DNA of 64,000 nucleotides from positions 62,001-126,000 of the forward strand of contig JAOPHQ010006257.1 of assembly GCA_030340625.1 (NCBI GenBank), given 5' to 3'. Positions 38,243 through 49,865 of the stretch are shown here, in pieces (within the stretch, counting starts at the first letter, position 1; every line of letters starts with the position of its first letter). The notes under the pieces were generated by a model. The model was not told where the DNA came from. It made no database searches and worked only from the letters and a program-made list of their open reading frames with translations. Origin of the DNA: Merluccius polli. Its lineage: Eukaryota; Chordata; Actinopteri; Gadiformes; Merlucciidae. The position numbers and the translations under genes are program-made.

Positions 38243-38802
38243 AAGGTCACATGTGAACTACGATGAGATCCCCAGTGGGCAGCTCTTAAAACTGAACAAC
38301 AGGGATTTGACTGATTAGCGATTACTGCACTCGGCAGGGGTGCACATTTGGTGCGACAGGTGCGGGGGGGGACCAACAGCAAGAGTTGTTCCCCCCCACC
38401 CCCCCCATCATTATTATTTTACTTTTTGTGTTTCAATAACAGGCTTGGTAACCCAAAATAAATAGTCTTGTTATGAAGTGTAACACTGGTGAAAGGAGGG
38501 GGGCTGATTTAGGAGAGCCTAAATTGCACCACTGGTACTCGGCAAATACTGGAAAAACTAAAACACATTTTTATGTTCCCATTAAAATGGAGCCAATCAC
38601 ATTGTATACCATCTGTGGGACGGTACTGACGATGATGAATCATGCCAACTTTGGACAGTATCTGTTCCATGTAAATGAGCCAACCTTGTGGCTAGCCTTG
38701 CTTGTAATATGTGTTATTTGACCGCATCAACACATGTTGATCCACAAATACTCATTATTGGCCGCACAGAATGGAGCCAAATCAGAAATGCATACTGATC
38801 AC

Positions 38803-39481
38803 CAGTGTTGGTCATCTTACTTAAAAAAAGTAATTAGTTACAGTTACAAATTACTCCTCCCAAAAAGTAATTGAGTTAGTAATTCAGTTACCTAATTGTA
38901 AGAGTAATTAGTTACTCAGCAAAGTAACTGTGGCGTTATTTTTCATGTTCTATACCCTATTACATTCGATAACATCTTTAACGTCAAAGGTGTTTATATT
39001 AACTGATTGAAGAATGAAAACACTATATACAGTATTTTAGAACATTTGGTATTTATTTGAACTCAATATATTGCAGCCTGTTAAGCCATAGAGAGAGAGA
39101 TCTCTATGGCTCTGTACAGCAAAAACGCCAAAACACCTTGCGGGGGGGGGGGGGGGTGGTGCGCGCGATCGCAACACACCACGGACCTATGACCGGCGGG
39201 CGGACCTATGACCAGCGGGGTTGTCTCAAAAAGGAGGACAAATACGCGTCCGGCTTGCGCCGGACAGGGCTTTGAAAAACCGGACAGTCCGGCTTAAAAC
39301 CGGACAGTCCGGCTTAAAGCCGGACGAATGGCCACCCTAAGTAACGCGCCACTTCACATGCTCAGTAACGGTAACGGCGTTGCAACGAGGTAAAAAGTAA
39401 TTAATTAGATTACTCGTTACTGAAAAAAGTAACCGCCGTTAGTAACGCTGTTATACTCTAACGCCGTTATTACCAACACTG
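38803..39481. mobile_element. hAT MITE with perfect 8-bp duplication
   Basis: The element starts CAGTGTTGGT and ends TACCAACACTG, with subterminal runs of aagtaa/gttac words typical of a common teleost hAT family. ctgatcac flanks both sides (38795-38802 and 39482-39489). The interior contains a poly(G) tract and a second sequence with repeated ccggacagtccggctt words (about 39239-39340), which looks nested. Confidence 0.95.
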
Positions 39482-39539
39482 CTGATCACCATTACTAGTG
39501 ATTGTGTTTCATTTATAGGCAATATTTTAAAAAACACAT

Positions 39540-39662
39540 ATCCCTTTTGGTTTTATCCGAATCGTCTTAGAATACCATGAGTGCAAACATTTCTTAGGTC
39601 TAGTGGGGAATTGAACCACTAACCAAGTGGCAGTATTAATGCCCTGCTCTACCAACTGAGGT
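39540..39662 (-). mobile_element. tRNA-like SINE head
   Basis: The minus strand reads an A-box (cagttggtagagcaggg) and a T-arm (agtggttcaattccccact, a 5-bp stem with loop). A degraded tail follows (gattcggataaaacc). It looks SINE-derived rather than a functional tRNA because the acceptor stem is absent. Confidence 0.65.
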
Positions 39663-40027
39663 AGGTAGCACTATGCTAAGTGCAAGTCCTCTTGTGACAA
39701 AGTGAACAGCCAGGGATGGGCGGTCGAGGCCTGCTGGATGTGAGAGAGCGGGAGCAAGAGAGAGCGGGAGCGAGAGAGAGAGAGAGAGAGACCATAAAGC
39801 TTTCATAAAGGATTAGGGCCTTGCTGGGGCTGGGAGATCTATCACTTAACACTGTCCATGGGAGAGGGAGGAGAGTGGTGAGGAGAGAGAGGGAACGAGG
39901 GGGGAGAGAGAGAGAGGGGGAGGGCAGAATATATGGTGACAGGAATGATGGCACCCTGGCCTTCACACTTGGAAAATAGAGAGGAGCAGAAATGTCAAGA
40001 AAAAAAGAAAAGAGGAAGGAAAAGGAA

Positions 40028-40113
40028 GATAAAATACTCGACTCCCAGTCAAAGGTTCTGGGTTCGATCCCCAATGTCCACAACCCTGTAGGCATCTTTG
40101 AGCGAGATGCCCG
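40028..40113 (+). mobile_element. SINE fragment
   Basis: gactcccagtcaaaggttct, gggttcgatccccaatg, gtaggcatctttgagcgaga, tgcccgat: the same body as at 61783-61912. Confidence 0.75.
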
Positions 40114-40153
40114 ATTCTAATCATATAATTATTAGTACAAAATAAATTAGATC

Positions 40154-40156
<3 letters not shown>

Positions 40157-40205
<49 letters not shown>
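40157..40205. repeat. (GT)n microsatellite
   Basis: About 24 GT units. Confidence 0.97.
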
Positions 40206-40208
<3 letters not shown>

Positions 40209-40589
40209 TTGTGCGTGCTTGCACGCGTGCATGTTTTAGAAATCCTCTCTTTGTGATCCTGACAGTCCATTAAGTCCAGGGGGAATCTCCTGAAGCATGC
40301 CGTCTTAAACTCTACAATAGAGCTCTTCTTCCAGCGTCCCAGCAAGCTGCCTTGAGACCCGCCTTGGCTAATCAAATCTCTTGATATGAAAGAAACAAAA
40401 CGCTATTGTGGCGTTGGTGTGCACTCGAGGTCATGATGGATATTCTTTAATAACTAAGCATGATTGGCAGTCTAAAGCCCAAAGGAGCTATCAAACCTTT
40501 AAAAGAGAAAGGGTGGCTAGTAACTGTTGTTTGTCGAGACAATATTTTTGCGAGCAGTGAGCTAAATCCATTAGCTGAATATCCCTGTG

Positions 40590-40735
40590 TTACAGTGTTT
40601 TAGCAGTAGCTTTTATCTAAAGAGACTTATAATAAATGTTAGATACTGTTAGATATCGATAAGGAGAAGGTAGAATAGAAGGATGCGCACTGGTCGACTA
40701 GGACATTGGGGTTCGAACCCAGAACCTAAATTATA
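40590..40735 (-). mobile_element. SINE copy
   Basis: On the plus strand: agcttttatctaaagagact, then ... ggacattggggttcgaacccagaacc, the reverse orientation of the SINE tail followed by its B-box. Confidence 0.7.
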
Positions 40736-41407
40736 TATAAACAGCCCATTGGCGGTTGGTTAGCAGCCAGATAATGAAACATCAAAAATTAACAATTCAA
40801 ATTATTATTTAGTCTTGAGTTTATATGATGCTGAATGCCAATTAAGATGCTGCTGTTTCAGATAAGGAGACTCTTTGCATAACGGTAATGGTAATGAGTC
40901 TCGTCTAATTTGGCACTCTTTACTGATTGAGTTGCTGAGTGACAGACAAAGAGAACAAGAGTGAAAGTGTGAAAGAGTGAGAGCGAAATAAAGAAAGAGA
41001 GACAAAAGAAAAGAAAAAGAGAGTGAACGTAAAAGAGAAATATGTGAAAGGGGCGAAAAAAGGTGAAACAACAGTAAATTATTTGAAAAAGTGAAAAATG
41101 GAAAAATACATTACAATGGAAAAAGGGGGGATAGTAAGAAAGAAAGGGGAAGAGACTGGCAGCACATTAGAAGCAGATGACAGGAATGTTCCATACGGTG
41201 GTTCTGCACGGTGCGCCTCGCAAGGCTTCACGTCCCTCCGTAAACCAGGAACACATGGCCGCAAGAAGGCCTCCCTGTGACCCTCCCAGCCTATGGATAT
41301 TAGATCACAATCTGTGTGTGTGTGTGTGTGCATGAGTAAACACATACACACACGGTATGGATTGAGATTGAGAGACACATTCACGAGTATTTGCATGCAT
41401 GCACAAG

Positions 41408-41540
<133 letters not shown>

Positions 41541-42017
41541 CTGGTTTTTCCATTAAAACCGGGTCGTAGTACTATAAATGTTATACTACTGTATGTCTGA
41601 GAAACCATCGCCCGTCTGGAGAAATATTCAACTGTACGCATCAATTAAAATACACAAGGAACAAGCCAGGACATGGCCAACGCTCTTTAAAAAATTGCTC
41701 CTAGTTTCATTCCCAAACAGAAATTTTGCCAGTGGCTTTTCTCCCGCTCCTTCTTCTTGCCAGACCAGGCATAACTGTTTAAGGACTATTTTGAACTACT
41801 CACTATCACCTATGTTAATCCAGAGATATCCCTTTGACAGCCGTTAGAGAAAAATGGCCGGTACATACCGTCCCCTTCCCTGTTCTCAATCTCCTCCAAG
41901 CTTCTGTCAGACCGGTGAGAGTGCTGAGAGCACCTTGCTGCACCTGGTGAGTTATAGTGATGCGTTGCCGAAAAAGCCGGACTTGCAGGCCAGCATGTGC
42001 GTCGAATCATTTTTTAT

Positions 42018-42200
42018 ATACATTTTTATGGGCTGTTTATGTGCCTTTATGGACAAGAGACGGACATGGAAAGCTGTTTGAAAGAAAGAGGGAATGACGT
42101 GTGGCAGCAAAGGTGAAGGAGAATCGAACTGCCGGTCGCTACGCAGCATGTTGACAACGTTGTTAGCGCATGAGCGACTTGAGCCACCCGGCCGCCCCAT
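42018..42200 (-). mobile_element. Second-family tRNA-derived SINE
   Basis: The minus strand begins ggggcggccgggtggctcaa and has a B-box-like cagttcgattctcc. It then reads cgtcattccctctttctttc and a 3' end ctcttgtccataaaggcaca. Its middle and 3' end match the copy at 32310. Confidence 0.75.
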
Positions 42201-42347
42201 GCGTGTTGAATTCTTAACATGAGAAGAGTACACAGAAGTGGGATGGATGTTATCAGTACAGCTACATCTGCCAGAGGTTACTCTGGGAATTTCAAACATT
42301 TGTTTTAAATGAATGCACATTTCATTTCAATCTACAGGCGTCGTGGG

Positions 42348-42381
<34 letters not shown>

Positions 42382-43094
42382 ATATTTTTTAGATGGGTTA
42401 CTGTCAGACTGTTCCTGCATGCGAGTGCAGTGTTCATGTATATCTATCATTTAAGAGAGATTTCTGTAAAAAATAACCATGGCATGTTTTTTGAGGTGCT
42501 GTAAAAGTGGAAAAGTACTAGAGACCGCTGAGGCGCAACAAACCAATCCATCTGGGAAATAAATCTCGGCAGAGCGAACAGAAGCCGTCACTCACGAAAC
42601 CCATTTAAATGTCTACTCCGGTCTCCAAACTGCAAATTTCATACAGTCGTCAGATTTCAGATCAACCTGTTCAGAACACTGTCTTCTTTCGCTAAAAAAA
42701 CATGCACCGCAATGTTTATATTTATGTGTCTATAAAAGTTTGGACAGCACGTGAAACGCTGCATTCATTTAAAATCAGTGATATCTCAGAAAGTTAAGCG
42801 GCATCGAATAAAAACCTCAATTTGTTGGCCTTTTTTCTCCATTCTCCTGTATTTACATATTACACCAAACTGTCACATTGATTTGATGAAAGAACATCCT
42901 GTCCTCGTTTAAGATTCAGATACTCAGCCAAACCGCAGTAAAACGTTTATACAGACAGATGTAAATGTAATGCTGAGCACTGCGCCTATTAAGGTATCTG
43001 TAGAGCAATGAGACAAGCCTATTAGCCTTGAGCCTTTACATGATTTTTGTCTGAGGGTAGTGGGTAAAAGTACAAAACTGAATTGAAAAGAGCC

Positions 43095-43240
43095 ATTCAT
43101 TACATGTACTATTTAGTTTTGCACGCACTATCATCCAAAGCAAGAGGTAGGGAAGCTCACTCAAGGATGCCTACAGGTAGATTTGACATTGACATTTGGA
43201 CTGGGAGTCGAACACTCAAGCCACTGATCCCAGCCATCCT
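43095..43240 (-). mobile_element. SINE copy
   Basis: On the plus strand: catccaaagcaagaggtagg, actcaaggatgcctacaggt, then ggactgggagtcgaacact, in the order of the reversed SINE. Confidence 0.7.
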
Positions 43241-43608
43241 GCCCCCTACGACTTTACCCTTAAAATGCAATTTAATGTCATTTAAAGGGTGAAAACGAAA
43301 GCATAATTGTATGAGCATTATTTGTCTTTGCCCTTCAGTGGGCTTAGGGGTAAGGGGGTGTCGTATAATGTGGGGCCTGTGAAGCTTTGAGAATGTAACA
43401 GTGCTTAAGGCTATACCAATGAAACTTGGGGTCGCCTGATACGCAGATGGGGTCACAGGAGATTATAAGCTACACATATTTGAAAGTCTCGTAATGTTCC
43501 ACAACAAGCTACTACTAGTATTCAATAGTGGCGTCACGTGCATACAGTCACTGGGGTTAAAATGGCGTGCGGTGAAGTAGAGCGAGCCACGATGGATGGG
43601 CTTCATAC

Positions 43609-43749
43609 CTGCGGCAGGTGTGCGGGGGGTCCCGGGGGTCCAGGAACAGGGGTCATGCCCTCGTTCTGGACCGTGTTGGCTTGGACCAGCTGCTGCTCCA
43701 TCTTCCTCTCCCTCTCACCACCGTCATCATCCTCCAGCTCATCCAGACT
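43609..43749 (-). CDS. pawr: pawr coding exon 3 (human numbering), SAC-region end
   Basis: This 141-bp exon encodes 47 residues (1-47 of the visible protein) and is phase 0 at both ends. It is preceded on the minus strand by a strong pyrimidine tract and acceptor (tctctctctcccag) and followed by the donor gtatga. The peptide starts SLDELEDDDGGERERKMEQQ and contains NTVQNEG, matching the acidic-basic stretch and the NTIQNE motif of vertebrate PAWR just after the basic nuclear-localisation segment. It ends in a fish-specific proline/glycine-rich run (PVPGPPGPPAHLPQ) where the human protein differs. The missing upstream exon must end in phase 0. Residue matches to human are recalled, not computed. 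Confidence 0.93.
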
Positions 43750-44042
43750 CTGGGAGAGAGAGACACATGAACATCAATCATTTTATGGTCATTTACAAAC
43801 CGTTGTGATTATCTTTTGTTTATGAATATAGTATGCTTTGGCAATAGGGTAATGATTTTGTCATGCCTATAAAACAATTGATTTGACAGACACAGACGGA
43901 CAGGCAGGCAGACAGACAGGAGATCTGTTTGGGTATTGCATGACGCCAGATTTGAAGTGGACATTTTCCTGTTAATCTACATGTGTTCAAATCACTCCAA
44001 TTGCTCAATCATCACAAAAATTAGCAAATGCTAATTTGGCAC

Positions 44043-44365
44043 TGTCGCGGGGTACGTCCGGCCACACGCCACCGAAGTGGCTTTCTTCCTGGGGCCCTCC
44101 GACACAGGACACGGGTAGATGGTGTTCAAGGTGTTTATTTAGAGATTAAGGCAAGATGTTATATGCCGAGCTGATGTTACTCCTTGTCATGACAGTGCTC
44201 CTCCTCGAGTGTGTGTGTTGATGGCTGGTTTATCCTGGGTGCCATGATTGCTCATGCACCACAGGTGTGCAGCCCCACCCAGCCAGAGTCCAATTAGTCC
44301 GACTCAGGCCAGGTGAGGCTGTAAACCAGCCACCAACAACACACACTCCACATAAACCCTCCACA
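44043..44365 (-). mobile_element. Solo LTR with perfect 5-bp duplication
   Basis: The 323-bp segment begins TGTCGCGGGG and ends CCCTCCACA (TG...CA). It is flanked by ggcac on both sides (44038-44042 and 44366-44370). In minus orientation it runs TGTGGAGGG...CCGCGACA with aataaa about 120 bp before its end, so the retroelement lay on the minus strand. No internal coding region remains. Confidence 0.9.
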
Positions 44366-45242
44366 GGCACCAAAAAAAAAAAATCAGGCAAATGATTGCC
44401 TGATGGTTAACCATTGAATTAGTGTGTAGGTCTACATGAAACACTGTGTTTGTGTCATCCCATTACACAGATCTTGAGATGAAGGGAACAATGACAACAC
44501 TGCAACCTTCTACACCTATTGCAAATCGTGTTGCTTCTTTTTAAATATTAAATATTGTAAATATTGTTGCTCCTGTTTTATTGTAAATACTGTTACTGCT
44601 GTTTTTGCACAATCACATAAGCATTGCCACTTTCATTTCAATGTACATCCTTTGTATGTGACAAAAAAAGTTCTTGAATCTTGCAAATTGCAAAGTTATC
44701 AACAGCTACATTGAGTTACCTTTTTGTTTGCTAATGATCCATCAATCACAGTAAAAATGTCAGCCTTTGTGAGAATACATTTCATATTGTAAAACCACCC
44801 ATCTCAAGGTGTATAAACAGACAAACATATCGGGGAAAGAAATTTACAGATTTATTATAATTCTTGTATTAATGGTTGTCCTAATACCAAAGGTTTTTTT
44901 TTTTCTGTTCACATTTGGATTTAAAGTGGTACAATGTCCCTCCTAATCCACAGGTGTGTGTTCAAGAAAAACATGACAAAGCAAAAATGTACAAAAACAG
45001 AAGCTAAAGAGTTAAAGACAAAAATATAGGGAAAGGATGCATTTCAATTATTGTATCTATTCATAACGTTTTTTCCAGTTGAAATTTGGTTAAAGTGTGG
45101 AGGAAGTGTAAACTACCATCTAACATGTGATGGTCATAAGAGTGTTGCTAACCTCTGGCTCTGAACACCAGTCAGCCATCTCCTAACTAATCCTTTGTGT
45201 CCGTGATCACAGAGGCTTCCAGGAACCCCAGTCAGGGGCCCT

Positions 45243-45648
45243 GGGCCGTGTTCCGATATCTGTGAGTACACTAACTTCCGTGAGTACACTTAACTATCCG
45301 CTCTCAATAGGTACGCAGAGCTTCAGATGTTAGTGCTGTTCCAAATGCAATACTCTGTGGCGCACTTAACGGAAATGACATCAGCTGCGCGGCCGCGTCA
45401 CCCAACAAACACGTGAATTCATTAGAGGTTCTCTGAGCGCGGCTCCGCCTCTTCCGCTACGTAGCTAAGATGGCTGCCGTTGAGAACGCATAGTGTACCC
45501 CGTAGCACACTCAGCATTTTGGCCTTTTTGAGTACACATACGGGTCCTTTCAAGTACACTTCTTTTCGCCGCGATCATAATCGGAACACCCTACGTACTC
45601 AAACTAAGTATACTAAGTACGGGTAGTACGGCTATCGGAACGCGGCCC
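45243..45648. mobile_element. MITE with GGGCCG(T/C)GTTCCGATA ends
   Basis: Left end gggccgtgttccgatatc; right end gctatcggaacgcggccc, reverse complements except for a few bases. The 406-bp interior has repeated gagtacac(t/a) words near both ends. Target duplication is unclear because the flanks are themselves cct/tgg-like. Confidence 0.85.
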
Positions 45649-45866
45649 TGGTCTCACCGAGAGCTGATGTGACGGATGAATTCAATCAAGGGAAGGAGAC
45701 AAGAAAAGGGAAAACGGCGGCCATGTCCATGTCCTTCCAACAACACATGTCTGTGTTCTTTGCAATGTGCACTCTGACGTACACACAGTTGGACAGATAC
45801 ACGCACTAGAGAGAAACTAGACACACAGAGAGTGTGTTGTGTGTGTGTGTCTCCCCCCCCCCCGTC

Positions 45867-45988
<122 letters not shown>

Positions 45989-48168
45989 TCAGACATGCAC
46001 ACAAATTCTCAGACACACACCAAGACACGCTCAACTTTGACATAAAGGTGAGCAGACAGCCATCACGTCTGAGTGAGTAATTTCTCACACTGCCTGGGAA
46101 AGCTTCCACCTTGGCCTCTAGTAGACACACCACAGAACTACACCAGCTCAGACCTTGGTCTTCTGTCTCCATCTAGGACCACAAGTCAATATAGCCGATC
46201 AGAACTAACTGCATTGGCAGGAGCTTGATGGCTCTTGAGAGTGGAGGTGGTGGAAATGGAGTAAGACTGCAATTAGCTTTTATTCCTGTTGTGTTTAGAG
46301 CTGTTACCCCAAGCAATGATTACTACATAACATGGACAAACCTTTATTGAGTTTATTTATTTGTTTTTTTATTCAATTGAAACAATCAAACAATCCATTT
46401 ATCTTACATTTCTTCCAGTATTGGACCTAAACAGAGCCAAACACACCCAATAAATCAAATAAATAAAAAGGTCATCGAGTCTACATATTTTACAGCATAC
46501 AATGTGTTGAATGTATGACCTAAACCTGGTCCTGGATATGCTTATCCTGGGCATGGTACTGCTGGCGTAGCAAATATCAGACAATGAAAAATAAACATGA
46601 CAATTCCGGCGTTAGATTTATCATTATATATGAGCATGGGGCCCGACTTCCTATTTGCATTGCCTGACTGAACTATGCGGGAACGTTATCAGGTTAATTT
46701 GTCAGAAGTTGGTGATTACGACGACAATGGATGGTGGAAGACCACCAGCTTGAAGAGAAGCAGGGACCCGAGAGACAGGCCCCCAGTGGGACACCATGCA
46801 AATACAGACCTTCCCAACTGTTGTATGTTGTGTGGGTCCAACAAAGGGTGTCCCACTCAAACAGGGTCTTTTAGTGGTAGAAATAGCCCTTACAAGGCCT
46901 GCAAAGAATGCGCTCATTTGTAAGGCACTTCCGGCTTTTTTCTGGGGGTTTATCAGCACTCCTTGGCGAGAGGGGAAAAAAAAGAAAATCAGACGTTTCC
47001 TTCTGGGAAACTCATAGCCCAAACTCTCATGCTAGTCATCTCATCTGTAAGCAGAAATCAGTACAGCATCTCTCTCTCTCTCCCTGTCCCTCTCTCTCTC
47101 TAACCTCAGAAGTTATTATCGGTATAATTATCAACTAGGAACTACTGGATCTCCCAAGTGCACAGCTGGTTCGGAAAAAAACAGTTGAGCCAATGATATG
47201 AGATAAACAACCAAGATACCACAAGTATATGAGGAGAAAATCAAACAGAAGCCAGTATCTATCAATCCTGTGACTCACAGCTATGCTATGCACAGGCAGC
47301 TCAAAAAACACTGGACTCGCAATGTTTACTTTGGAGGAAGACATTGGACCATTTCAGCCCAGAAAGTCTTAGGATTTCTATGCATTTCTTTGCACTCCAA
47401 ATAAAGGAGTGAACGATGGCCACACGACCATATAAGGATAATATAGGACCATTTCGTTGTTGTTTTTTTCAGTTCAGACATCCGCATAATAGTCATGGCC
47501 CATGTAGTTCCCTGGCCATTACCTTGGAGAAACCAACATTGTGAGAATAGCACGGTGGATGACTGATGGATTTGATGGTGTGCTCTGAGGCAATCAGTCA
47601 AAGAGGGCCTTCACAATGGGGAGGTTGAAACCTGCTATGACAAATGTCTAAATATAGCCACAGGCTTTAGCCAAAGGAAACAGCAGCATGTGCATACACA
47701 CAAAACATTTGTCAAACATCTCAACAGAGCCCCGGGATGTCCCACCATGACACATAACCTTGAGATGCCTCCTCGTAAAGAAATTAGAATGCATACCAAG
47801 TCAAGCTCTGTGCTGATTGGTGCAGCCAAACATTTAGACCACCCCCCATTGTTTCCTGTTGACTGGACAGAGTGCGAGTTCCTTCATAAAAAAGTGCTTA
47901 CCTTTCAAAAGCAATAAGCACGGGGGGTGGACAGCTTGTGCTGGGAGAGCGGAGCGTCTCGCTTTGTTAGGAATGTGTTGTGGTTGGAAACTTGTTTTCT
48001 TTTTAAGGCCAGGAAATGGACCGGCCATCTATCATGCTAAAGCATTACCCTTGGCAGAAGGGATTTGTATTGCATGTGAATCTTGGTCCTCAGTGACATT
48101 AGGGTGGATCATTAACTTCCCCACGTCTGCACTTTAGTTTCCAAGTCATTTCACTCTTTACTATTTAG

Positions 48169-48769
48169 TAGTGGTGGGCCGTTATCAGCGTTAACGTGCT
48201 GCGATAACGCGAGACTCTTATCGCGCGATAAAAAAATGATCGCCGTTAATCTATTCTCAAAGTTGGGTTAGGAGCTGGGTCTATACCGGATTTCCACCAA
48301 GGAAGGTAAGCGCCGCGGAACGGCTGCGGAACGGCTGCGCTGCGGAACGGCTGCGGAACGGCTGCGTCCTCTGCCCCCCCCCCCCCCCCCCCCGTCGGTC
48401 GTAGATCTGGGCAGTGGCGCCTTAATGCACGGGCTTACCTGGGCTTCAGCCCGGGGCCTCGGCCAATCAGGGGCCTCTTAAAAAATATCTATTTAAAAAA
48501 AGATGATAAATGTCCGTATTCGCGGTGTCATTACTGACCCCCCCCCCCCCCCGTCGACAATCGCGCACCTCTCCCCCTCCGGTCAACAATCGCGCCCCCC
48601 CCCCCCCCGTCAACAATCGCGCAGACTTATTTTTAGTCATTATTTAGGTAGCACACACATATTATGAATGCCTTCGACATATTTCAAATGAGCCATTTTA
48701 ATCTAGATTAATTCCAAGATTACAGTGAGATTAATCTAGATAAAACAAATTAATCTATGCCCACCACTA
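48169..48769. mobile_element. hAT MITE with perfect 8-bp duplication
   Basis: The ends are TAGTGGTGGGC and GCCCACCACTA, flanked by ctatttag at 48161-48168 and 48770-48777. The interior holds three poly(C) runs, three GTC(A/G)ACAATCGCGC motifs (48553, 48582, 48609) and a fragment starting cagtggcgccttaatgcacg. It inserted into the 3' tail of a SINE (48770 onward). Confidence 0.95.
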
Positions 48770-48910
48770 CTATTTAGACATTTAGCTGATGCTATTATCT
48801 AAAGCGACTTGCAGCAAATTTTTTCAGATACATTTCGAGAATCAGCAGGTAGGGGTTAGGCATCTCGGATGCCTATGGTAAGCTGTGGTAACTCAAGGTT
48901 AAGGCATCCT
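48770..48910 (-). mobile_element. SINE copy interrupted by the hAT MITE
   Basis: On the plus strand: atttagctgatgctattatc, taaagcgacttgcagc, gcaggtaggggttaggcatc, ggatgcctatgg, the reversed SINE tail and body. Confidence 0.8.
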
Positions 48911-49754
48911 TTACCTCTTATTTCAATGCTCATCTGCCAATGGGATTTTGAGATTACTGCTAGCTGTGTGGCTTGATAGTGCCGTTACCGCATAACACGG
49001 GTAAATCCAGTTCTGGCAACTAAATGTGTTTGCTCTAGCGTTTTGTCAGTGGAGAGAGTTAAATCAACTGTTTCCTGAAACTGTCTCCTGAAGTTTATCT
49101 GCAATGCTATTAGATTACAGTTTTTCCTTACAAACACTATGCTGTTTCAACCGGGGGGATCAAATTAAAATCCTTACTTTGCCAAAGGCAGAATGGCAAT
49201 CTTCGCCAATTAATTATAACTTTTTAAACACATTCTAATTCTCGCAGTGAATCAGGTTAAAACCCAACTGAAGAGAGAGACACTGGTTGCCTTGACAGCG
49301 TGCCAGGACCCTGTCCACTTACGCCCCTGATTTATCTACAAACAAGCCAGGGCCAGATCCAGCAGCTTCCCCTCTACAGGCTTCAGGCCTCCTATACCGC
49401 AGGCTTAATCACAAACGCAAATTAACCTTTTGGCTCCAGGCCCCAGCATTGCGACTTCATTAAGGTGATCCATTAGAGAAGGGGGCGGGACGGGGGGCTC
49501 AAGTGGTGCAGAGTGTCGGCCATTGCTGTCCGCTGCCTTTTATCACCCCAGCGCCAATCAGCTTGGCGCAAACAGTGCTAATAGGGATCCGGTGTTGGAC
49601 ACGGTAACCATGGTGATGCTGGTGAGGAAGGACAGACCGCGGAGAGCTAGATTGGTTGAGTGAAGTTCAGAGAGTTGTGTCATGGTCATTGTCTCTCGTC
49701 AGGCAGAGGTATGCTGCTAACTGAGTGAACTCAACCGTGAATACTTGTATTATT

Positions 49755-49865
49755 ATTTAGACATATGGCACTTTTATCCTAAGTGACTTGCAATGAACTC
49801 AAGATACATGTCATTAATGAGCAGCTAGGGGTTGGGTCTTTCAGCTCTTCTAGCAGAGTACACTG
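49755..49865 (-). mobile_element. SINE copy
   Basis: On the plus strand: tttagacatatggcactttt, atcctaagtgacttgcaatg, gagcagctaggggttgggtc. Confidence 0.75.

Noticed and set aside
39595..39680. tRNA gene on the minus strand
   Set aside because: A- and B-box words and a T-arm are present, but no acceptor stem pairs and a SINE-like tail follows.
46675..46923. Cys-containing plus-strand open frame
   Set aside because: The cysteine spacing does not match a zinc-finger family I know, and overlapping frames on the other strand are equally open.
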